DNA of 64,000 nucleotides from an uncultured Rubripirellula sp. Its GTDB lineage: Bacteria; Planctomycetota; Planctomycetia; Pirellulales; Pirellulaceae. A model generated the notes under the pieces. The model did not search any database. It worked only from the letters and a program-made list of their open reading frames with translations, and was not told where the DNA came from. Positions within the stretch are counted from its first letter, which is position 1. The number at the start of each line of letters is the position of its first letter. A program made the translations under genes and the position numbers. This document shows positions 58,024 to 64,000 of the stretch, piece after piece. The stretch spans positions 62,001 through 126,000 of the forward strand of contig CALJHC010000020.1 in NCBI GenBank assembly GCA_938075415.1, given 5' to 3'.

Positions 58024-58160
58024 TCCCAACATTCGCCTTGAAGGGATCGCAAGCCTCAGAGGTTGTCATGTGATGGCTTTGAAGAACAACTCTGGTTCTC
58101 TCTCAAAGTCAGTGGTCTCAAAGGTTGACATTGCGTTCTTCTAGTTGCTGAGTGATATCG

Positions 58161-58193
58161 AAAAAAAAGGGCATGCCATTGGCATGCCCTTTT
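58161..58193. terminator. Bidirectional Rho-independent terminator
   Basis: A perfect 13-bp stem, AAAAGGGCATGCC (58165-58177) and GGCATGCCCTTTT (58181-58193), with an ATT loop. It has four T on the plus side and eight A before it, which give a T-run on the minus side. It lies between the convergent ABC operon and FKBP gene and can end both transcripts. Confidence 0.93.
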
Positions 58194-58241
58194 CTTGTTG
58201 ACATTAATGAAAGTTCGTGAACGAAGTTTCTTCAGCAGTGC

Positions 58242-58958
58242 TTACTCAATACCGAGTAACTCAACCTCAAAAATCAAGACTTCATTTGGACCAATGCCAC
58301 CAGATGGGCTGCCCTGTGCGCCATAGGCCAAGTCGGATGGGATGTAGATAATCCACTTGCCGCCCACCTTCATCTTTGCGATCGCAATTTGCCATCCTTG
58401 GATGACACGATTGAGTGGGAAAGTTGCAGGCTGTCCGCGATCAACTGAGCTGTCAAATTTTGTGCCGTTGGTCAGGGTTCCGGTGTAGTGAACTCGAACC
58501 GTATCGGTCACTTTAGGTGAAGGACCTGTTCCGGCTTTGATTTCCTTGTACTGGATGCCACCATCAATGGCTTTAATGCCTTCTTTCTTCGCATTTTCTG
58601 CGAGAAATTGGACCCCTTTATCCTTGTTCGCGGCGCCTGCTTTTTCCATCTCAGCTTGCTGCTGTTGCTGCCGGGCTTGCAGGAGCGTCTGAATTTTCGT
58701 TCTCGCTGCGGTAAGTTGTTCCTCAGTCAGAGCAGGTTCCTTGCCTTGAATTCCATCCTGAAATCCAACCAGAAGCTGATTGACGTCCAAGTCAGTGATT
58801 TGGAATCCTGATTGACCCATTTGCTGGCCCACAGAGATACCAAGGAAATAGCTGAGGGGATCTTTCACAGTGTCGCCTTGCGGAGCTTGAGCCATCGCCG
58901 GGGCGATCAATGAGAGTTGAAGAAGAACGGTCCCGAATAGCGGTAATCGGTGAATCAT
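58242..58958 (-). CDS. FKBP-type peptidyl-prolyl isomerase, exported
   Basis: A 238-aa Mip/FkpA-like prolyl isomerase. Signal peptide residues 1-23 end in AMAQA. An N-terminal dimerisation region (about 35-110) carries SYFLGISVGQQMGQSG and an ARQQQQQAE stretch; the FKBP domain is C-terminal (about 125-238) with VRVHYTGTLTNGTKFDSS, PLNRVIQGWQIAIAKMKVGG and PSDLAYGAQG. Active-site aromatic residues (YTG, FDSS, WQ, IYIP, AYG) are present. It should assist folding of exported proteins in the periplasm. Shares the bidirectional terminator with the ABC operon. Confidence 0.94.
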   Translation of the reverse strand: MIHRLPLFGTVLLQLSLIAPAMAQAPQGDTVKDPLSYFLGISVGQQMGQSGFQITDLDVNQLLVGFQDGIQGKEPALTEEQLTAARTKIQTLLQARQQQQQAEMEKAGAANKDKGVQFLAENAKKEGIKAIDGGIQYKEIKAGTGPSPKVTDTVRVHYTGTLTNGTKFDSSVDRGQPATFPLNRVIQGWQIAIAKMKVGGKWIIYIPSDLAYGAQGSPSGGIGPNEVLIFEVELLGIE

Positions 58959-59199
58959 TTGGGTTTCCTAATAGGTTGAGGCTGACATCAGCTGAGTCCA
59001 GCCAGGCAGGCAATCGTTGGGACGTCTCTCTATCTGATCAAGCTAAAATTTTATGCTCGGAGAACGACCGAAATTCGGCACGCAACCAACAAGTCAGGTT
59101 GTCGTTTAATGCCGCTACAAAAAGATAGCAGGAAATGCGTCTCTTCTGGATGGCCGCAGCATCAGTTTTTGGGTTGAATCCAATATTTTGATCAACTGC

Positions 59200-60246
59200 T
59201 CAGAGACCAAACGCGAGCGCGAAGCCAATCACCGCTGCAAGGGCAAGTAACATCACCGTGATCTGTTTCCAACCAATGTCACGTGCAGGACCGCCGAACC
59301 GCATGTCAATTTCACGTTGTAGCAAGGCTTGCCCACCGTTTCCGGCTTCTGAATCCTCTGCTTTTACCCTTCCCGCTTCTGCAGCTGGTACGTCATTTTG
59401 CTGAGGACTTCCTTCCTCCTGAGTACGCTGAGACTCGTCAAGTTGCAGCATAACAGCTTGAACCTGCCGAGCATTGAAAGGTCGGTCTTCTGCCTGTTTC
59501 TCTAATAGTTTCGCGATAATGTTATCGAGCGGTTCCGGACAGTGCGGAAGTAATTCCCGTATTCGCGGAGCCGTCACCCGCAAGTGTTTTTCGAATAGTT
59601 GCGCGAAGTGTTCGCCCTGAAAGGGTGGGTGGCCAACCAGCATTTCATAAAGACAGCAACCCAATGAGTACAGATCGGCTTTTCCAGAGACGTTGTCATC
59701 GCCGGTGATCTGTTCGGGTGCCATGTAGGCATGGGTGCCAACAGTCATTCCGCTGGAGGTGATATCTGAACTGTTCAAATCTCGGGCGATACCAAAGTCA
59801 CCTAGTTTGACTTCAGCATCCCGGGTGAGAAACAAGTTACTGGGCTTTAGGTCTCGATGAATGACTCCGTGATTGTGAGCGAATTGCAGAGCCGAGCAAA
59901 CCTGTCGCCCGATTTCCGCCACGATGGGCCAATGCAGAGCGCCCTTTGACTCCAAAAGATTCTTCACGGTGCCACCATCGAGTAGCTCCATGACATAGAA
60001 AAGTTGATTGTCATGTTCGCCGCCGCCCATGGAACGAACAATATTTGGGTGACGGAGTCGTTCCATCACCACCGTTTCGCGTTTGAACCTAGCTCGAATG
60101 AGTGGATCTTGAGAGATACCCGTGTGCAACTTTTTGATCGCGACAAGGTCCCCAGTTTCTCGATGGGTAGCTCGATAGATCGTTCCAACGGTTCCCGCTC
60201 CGATGACTTCTCCAAGATCGTAGTCGTCCAATTGAGCCGAAAGCAT
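59200..60246 (-). CDS. Membrane-anchored Ser/Thr protein kinase (Hanks type)
   Basis: A 348-aa kinase. Gly-rich loop GAGTVG (residues 16-21), ATP-binding Lys in AIKKL near 38-39, catalytic loop HRDLKPSN near 130, DFG near 150, and TVGTHAYMAPE activation segment. A linker rich in Glu/Gln/Gly (about 280-315) leads to a single C-terminal span (VMLLALAAVIGFALAFGL), so the kinase domain is cytoplasmic and the protein ends at the membrane without an external sensor, unlike PASTA kinases. Substrates unknown. Such kinases are numerous in planctomycetes. Confidence 0.93.
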   Translation of the reverse strand: MLSAQLDDYDLGEVIGAGTVGTIYRATHRETGDLVAIKKLHTGISQDPLIRARFKRETVVMERLRHPNIVRSMGGGEHDNQLFYVMELLDGGTVKNLLESKGALHWPIVAEIGRQVCSALQFAHNHGVIHRDLKPSNLFLTRDAEVKLGDFGIARDLNSSDITSSGMTVGTHAYMAPEQITGDDNVSGKADLYSLGCCLYEMLVGHPPFQGEHFAQLFEKHLRVTAPRIRELLPHCPEPLDNIIAKLLEKQAEDRPFNARQVQAVMLQLDESQRTQEEGSPQQNDVPAAEAGRVKAEDSEAGNGGQALLQREIDMRFGGPARDIGWKQITVMLLALAAVIGFALAFGL

Positions 60247-60761
60247 GGTTTCTCTTGTTCAAACACAAAAGTTAGAAATCGTTAAAACACGTTTTGATCT
60301 AAAGACAAAAGTTTATTCGTTCGATGGCTGTGTTTTCAGAAAAAGCTCTACGACGGTACGCTGGCCAACGCGAAATCGGTGGTTTGTTTGGATCCTCCTC
60401 TTCTATCACCAGATCGGAATCCCTGACCCGTCTCCCGTCCTCCTTAGTGTAACGAAGCTTCGCCGTTTCAGGTTGCCGTTAAGTCAATCTTGTTACGGTT
60501 TGGCATTCTCGTCGAGTGAGTAAGAATCAGCTCCCCATTAGCGAAGGCCAGCTTTGCTGATCTCAAACGAGTTTGCCAAGGGAATTCGACCACTCCGTGA
60601 TTGGATTGAGCGTCTAATAGCTGGCGTGCGGTGTAGCCAGTAGATAATCCCTCAGTCTGCCGGGATTCCGTAGGTTTAACCGCCCCAGAATGGATGTCGA
60701 CGCCGCGCGTTGGAGGAGAGATTTCAGAAGGGATTCCCCCGCGAAGATGACTCCGCGCATC
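60247..60761. other. Intergenic region between kinase and rplU terminator
   Basis: No credible ORF. It must hold the kinase promoter. The right half (about 60590-60720) contains short palindromic pieces but I see no recognisable structured RNA. Confidence 0.4.
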
Positions 60762-60789
60762 AAAAAACTTCCCGTCAGGAAACGGGAAG
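60762..60789 (-). terminator. Rho-independent terminator of rplU
   Basis: On the minus strand the stem CTTCCCGT / ACGGGAAG (plus-strand positions 60768-60775 and 60782-60789), with a six-base loop, is followed by TTTTTT. It lies 28 bases after the rplU stop. No rpmA gene lies between. Confidence 0.9.
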
Positions 60790-60817
60790 CCTTAGAAGTT
60801 TTAACACCGGCAATGAA

Positions 60818-61129
60818 TCAGACCGCAATCTTTTCGATGCGAACGCGGGTGTGAGACTGGCGGTGCCCCGTTCGTCGCCGGCTGTTCTTCCGACGGCGGA
60901 ACTTCTGAATGTAGATCTTTTTGTCTTGCTGTGTTCCAACGACAGAAGCCGTGACACTCGCTCCGTCAACGGTAGGTGAACCAAGTTTCATCCCCTCGTC
61001 ACCACTCACGGCGAGCACTTTTGCGAAGGTTAACTGTTCACCTGCCGGGACATCACGAAAGTCGACATCAACTTCCATTCCGGGCTCAACACGATATTGG
61101 CGACCGCCGTCGACGATGATGGCGTACAT
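60818..61129 (-). CDS. rplU: 50S ribosomal protein L21
   Basis: Ribosomal large-subunit protein L21, 103 aa, a normal length. It starts MYAIIVDGGRQYRV and ends in the basic stretch YIQKFRRRKNSRRRTGHRQS, followed by the RVRIEKI tail. In most bacteria rplU is followed by rpmA (L27); here a strong terminator sits just after the stop and no rpmA is present, so L27 must be encoded elsewhere or upstream outside this operon. Confidence 0.97.
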   Translation of the reverse strand: MYAIIVDGGRQYRVEPGMEVDVDFRDVPAGEQLTFAKVLAVSGDEGMKLGSPTVDGASVTASVVGTQQDKKIYIQKFRRRKNSRRRTGHRQSHTRVRIEKIAV

Positions 61130-61564
61130 ACTTTTCGGTCTCTTATAGGGTTTGGTTGCTTTTTTCGAGCCGCGTAGTCTACCGTTGGATGCCCTGCGCG
61201 CTAAGGCCTTCCCGGCGCAATTTTTTCAGCAACATTCCCCTTCTGGTGGGTGGTTCAGGTGGGGTTCCCTATCGATTATTCCGGTTGTTCCCTTTCCAGA
61301 CAGACTCGGCTTACCCCACCGAGGTCAGGATCAAGCCGGTAGCACGCCAAAGCAAAGGGGGAAATCAGCACCGTCGGCAAGCCATTTAACGCTTGTCGAT
61401 ACCCTCGAGAGTTTTCTCTGCCACGTCCTCTTTGTCTGCAAATCTGAACGCTGGAGGATCGGTAACGGTTCCCGCCTCAAGATCGAGCAGTGATCCCACG
61501 GGCTTGATCTGGCATTGAGATACTCTGGATTCACAGCCTTCTTTGATTTCAATGAATCCGGTTG
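61130..61564. other. Intergenic region upstream of rplU
   Basis: No gene seen; plus-strand frames of about 75-110 codons are open but lack any motif. It should hold the rplU promoter. A 7-bp inverted repeat GGATTCA (61527-61533) / TGAATCC (61553-61559) lies just after the stop of the S9 peptidase gene and is a weak terminator candidate. Confidence 0.4.
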
Positions 61565-63976
61565 CTATTTAGTTAAATGTTCTTTGAGGAACTCGTGAGT
61601 CATTTTGGATAAGTGCCAAACGTTATCGCGTTGCCGAATCGCGTGTGCCTCGTCCGGATAAATCATAAGATCGAACAGGTTACCAGCTTTCTGCAATGCA
61701 TTAGCCATGCGTAGCGTTCCCGAGGGATGAACATTGTCGTCTGATTCTCCGTGGATCAGCATGATTGCCCCATGCAAGTCCTTGGCGAAGTGCAATGGCG
61801 AAGTGATTTGGTAGCCCTTGGGATTATCTTTTGGCAAACCCATGTAGCGTTCTGTATAGAACGCATCGTATTCACTCCAATCCGTGACAGAACCACCAGC
61901 GATTCCAGCCCTGAAATCTTTCATGTGAGTCATGGCGTAAAGTGTCATGAAACCGCCAAAGGACCAACCACGAATTGCCAGCCGATCAGCATCAACCCAG
62001 GACTGCTGTTTCAACCATGCCATCGCCGTTTTTAAATCCTCCAGTTCTATTTCACCAACTCTACCGCGAATCTTCCATGCATCGCTGAGTCCTCTTCCAG
62101 CACTGGATCGATTGTCAATCAAGAACGTTGCAATGCCTTGCCGAGCTAAAAGTTCACGGTAAAGAGATCGAGTTCCGGCCCAACGATTTTTGGCAATGGG
62201 AGAACCTGGACCGCCATACACCTCGACCACAACGGGCACCGGCGAATCATCATTTTTGGTGGGACGAATCAACATGCCGGGCACACTGAGTTCATCGCTC
62301 AATGGGATTGAAAAAAGTTCTGGTTGATGCAGAGGTTGATGTAGATTCAATTGAGCATCGGTAATCAACCACGATCGATCGGTTTGCAGCGAATGAGCCG
62401 AAATCTTGGCTGGATGAGAAGCTGAGCTGTGCACATCAACCATCCAGTTTCCATCCGGGCTCAATGAAGGTTGGTGCCAGCCGGCATCTGAGGTGATGCA
62501 TTGGGAAGTCGATTTGGATTCGACCAACGGATTACCCTCGATAAGTGCTTGAGCGGTTGCCGAGGGGTTATCGAGCATTGCATTCGGCAAGTCAGTTCGA
62601 TAGAGGTGCTGCTCAACGGTTCGCGTCAGCGCATCAGCGGTATAGTAAAGCGTCTGTTCGTCGGGTGAGATCCAAAAATCGCGCACATCAATTTTGGAGG
62701 GCGTGACGGATCTTGTTTTCTGCTGGTGCTTCGCAACGGGTTTCTTGGAATCAGTTTGTTGTTGAATGTGGTACAGCTGGCCATAACCACTCGGTAATTC
62801 ACTTCGCCAAAGAAAATCGCCATTGCGGAAATATCCTGGCTCAGCTGGTGGTTCAATCCAACTGTTGCTTTCCTCTTGAAGCACCAGGGTGTCGTTTGAT
62901 CCGAAACGTTGCTTCATTCTCGGATCAATCACGTGGATTTCCCGCCAAGATTGTTGACGATCAGAGAGCGAATAGATCAGACCGCCTTGGTAAGGGTGCC
63001 ACCAAACACCTGTGATAAGTCGCTCTCGAGCCGCGGTGGAGGTGACAAGTTCTTTCGGTTTAGGAATGCGACCCGATTCGATGCGTCGCAGATCCCATAA
63101 TTGCAGCGTTGCATGGGGGATCGGGTCACCGGCTTTGGGATAACGGCTAACGACTCCAATGCCCCGTTGGCCACTCGATGAGCCAAGAGAGTAGGACGGT
63201 ACTTCCTCAATGTCTATTTTGAGACTGGCAAGCCAATTTCCATCATGGCTGAACCAAAAGCCACGGAAATTACCTCTGCCATAAATCTCTTCCTGATAGG
63301 TCCAGTCCAGCCGTCCGTTAAGTAAGACATCCGATCCGTCCTGACTTAATTGGAAACGGCGATTCCGCTCAGTATCCATTAAATAAAGATTGTTCTTCTC
63401 AACGTAAGCAACAATTTTCCCAGTCGGATCCATTGCGATTTCTTGCCACTCCGTCACGTTACGAGATAGCCATCTCGCCCCTTTTGATTGCGAGACGATT
63501 GCCAATGATTGATTGATTTTTGCAAGAAATGTTTCCTCTTCTGACTTCAGTTGTGCAACGGCTGTGTTCACTGCTGACTTCGCTTGGGATTCAGAGACAT
63601 CTTCAAGTTGCATTAATTTTTCAATCAAGGATTGGGCAACCTTCCAATCGGATTCGGTTCCGGTTTTCAGATCAAGTTGCTTCCAAGTCTCGTCCCGCAA
63701 CACCAGCAGTTGAGAATCAACATCGTCGACCCAGTGCGTTGATGTCGTCTTGCCATCGAAGTCAATTTGGTTGAGGGGGTGGTAGAGCGTTTCCAACGTC
63801 AGATCAGAAACACGTTCACTTTTATCTGCTTTGTTGTCTTGATCATTTTGTGCACCCAGAACGACTTGCCACGTAGGCATCGGTGCGAGCACCAGAAGGC
63901 AGTAAATTCCGGTGATGCGAAAATAGTGGTTGGTAATGAGCCTGAAATCAGGAAGAAATTGAGATCCACGGTGCAT
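61565..63976 (-). CDS. S9 family peptidase, dipeptidyl-peptidase IV type, exported
   Basis: An 803-aa prolyl oligopeptidase-family enzyme. An N-terminal hydrophobic segment (about 22-42) acts as signal or anchor. The DPP-IV N-terminal beta-propeller (about 60-560) has typical blades (ISPDEQTLYYTADALTRTVE, WTYQEEIYGRGNFRGFWFS); the C-terminal alpha/beta hydrolase domain holds the catalytic Ser in IRGWSFGGFMTLYA near 672, Asp in HGESDDNVHPSG near 744, and His in PDEAHAIRQRD near 777. The EEIYGRG stretch may supply the double-Glu amino-terminus anchor of DPP-IV enzymes. It should release dipeptides (X-Pro) from peptides outside the cytoplasm. Start ATG at 63976. Confidence 0.94.
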   Translation of the reverse strand: MHRGSQFLPDFRLITNHYFRITGIYCLLVLAPMPTWQVVLGAQNDQDNKADKSERVSDLTLETLYHPLNQIDFDGKTTSTHWVDDVDSQLLVLRDETWKQLDLKTGTESDWKVAQSLIEKLMQLEDVSESQAKSAVNTAVAQLKSEEETFLAKINQSLAIVSQSKGARWLSRNVTEWQEIAMDPTGKIVAYVEKNNLYLMDTERNRRFQLSQDGSDVLLNGRLDWTYQEEIYGRGNFRGFWFSHDGNWLASLKIDIEEVPSYSLGSSSGQRGIGVVSRYPKAGDPIPHATLQLWDLRRIESGRIPKPKELVTSTAARERLITGVWWHPYQGGLIYSLSDRQQSWREIHVIDPRMKQRFGSNDTLVLQEESNSWIEPPAEPGYFRNGDFLWRSELPSGYGQLYHIQQQTDSKKPVAKHQQKTRSVTPSKIDVRDFWISPDEQTLYYTADALTRTVEQHLYRTDLPNAMLDNPSATAQALIEGNPLVESKSTSQCITSDAGWHQPSLSPDGNWMVDVHSSASHPAKISAHSLQTDRSWLITDAQLNLHQPLHQPELFSIPLSDELSVPGMLIRPTKNDDSPVPVVVEVYGGPGSPIAKNRWAGTRSLYRELLARQGIATFLIDNRSSAGRGLSDAWKIRGRVGEIELEDLKTAMAWLKQQSWVDADRLAIRGWSFGGFMTLYAMTHMKDFRAGIAGGSVTDWSEYDAFYTERYMGLPKDNPKGYQITSPLHFAKDLHGAIMLIHGESDDNVHPSGTLRMANALQKAGNLFDLMIYPDEAHAIRQRDNVWHLSKMTHEFLKEHLTK

Positions 63977-64000
63977 TGATTGACTTCGTAATCTGAGTGG

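Noticed and set aside
1..64000. tRNA, rRNA, SRP RNA, RNase P RNA, tmRNA, CRISPR arrays, IS elements and prophage
   Set aside because: No T-arm consensus, no known RNA core motif, no array of spaced repeats and no transposase or integrase frame was found.

Overview
The window looks like a chromosomal segment of a marine planctomycete, probably Pirellulales (Rhodopirellula/Blastopirellula-like). The evidence is the density of families largely confined to that phylum: five DUF1501 proteins, one DUF1552 protein, two DUF1592/1588/1585 proteins, two DUF1549/DUF1553 proteins, PSCyt1 cytochrome-like modules, a BBP7-type barrel protein and a giant surface protein with an N-terminal LEARQLL motif. Base composition is near 50% GC. 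Many starts are TTG or GTG and Shine-Dalgarno sites are sparse. I found no rRNA, tRNA, CRISPR array, IS element or prophage.

Layout. 1-4.8 kb: 3' end of a DUF1592-family gene, a sulfatase on the minus strand, and a decayed second sulfatase. 4.8-15.2 kb: a tight plus-strand run of three DUF1501 genes, a 1558-aa PPC/Big2/DUF1549/DUF1553 protein and a PSCyt1-WD40 protein, met head-on by a fourth DUF1501 gene (15.2-16.7 kb). 17.3-21.7 kb: a DUF1552 plus DUF1592 pair, the latter with an internal LamG-like domain. 22.2-27.8 kb (minus): DUF1549/DUF1553 cytochrome-like protein, DUF1501, and an amidohydrolase of the sugar-lactonase type. These three blocks read as separate export and redox modules: Tat-signal DUF1501/DUF1552 proteins beside Sec-exported proteins with heme-like CXXCH motifs. 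Their substrates are unknown. Nearby sulfatases, a lactonase-like enzyme and a FucU/RbsD mutarotase suggest, as inference only, breakdown of sulfated polysaccharides.

28-41.7 kb: mostly single metabolic and membrane genes: UPF0314 protein, TauD-like dioxygenase, DUF4190 protein, KefB-like antiporter, FabH-like ketosynthase, RbsD/FucU, site-2-protease-like peptidase with CBS domains, CDF metal exporter, lone GspF/PilC protein, small conserved protein, histidine kinase, zinc-ribbon membrane protein. 42-50 kb: a 1664-aa metzincin-like/SdrD-like/GEVED/cadherin-like/dockerin surface protein and a BBP7 barrel protein.

50-64 kb: housekeeping genes: Sfp-type phosphopantetheinyl transferase, folC, a three-gene ABC-2-like export operon with ATGA overlaps, a bidirectional terminator, an FKBP prolyl isomerase, a Ser/Thr kinase, rplU with its own terminator, and a DPP-IV-like S9 peptidase.

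The best leads are the triple-DUF1501 block with a CX4CH/CX2CH giant protein, the DUF1552 protein whose HXXSHH signature is altered, the LamG insertion in a DUF1592 protein, the decayed sulfatase at 4.3-4.6 kb, and the metzincin-dockerin protein without a visible Met-turn.
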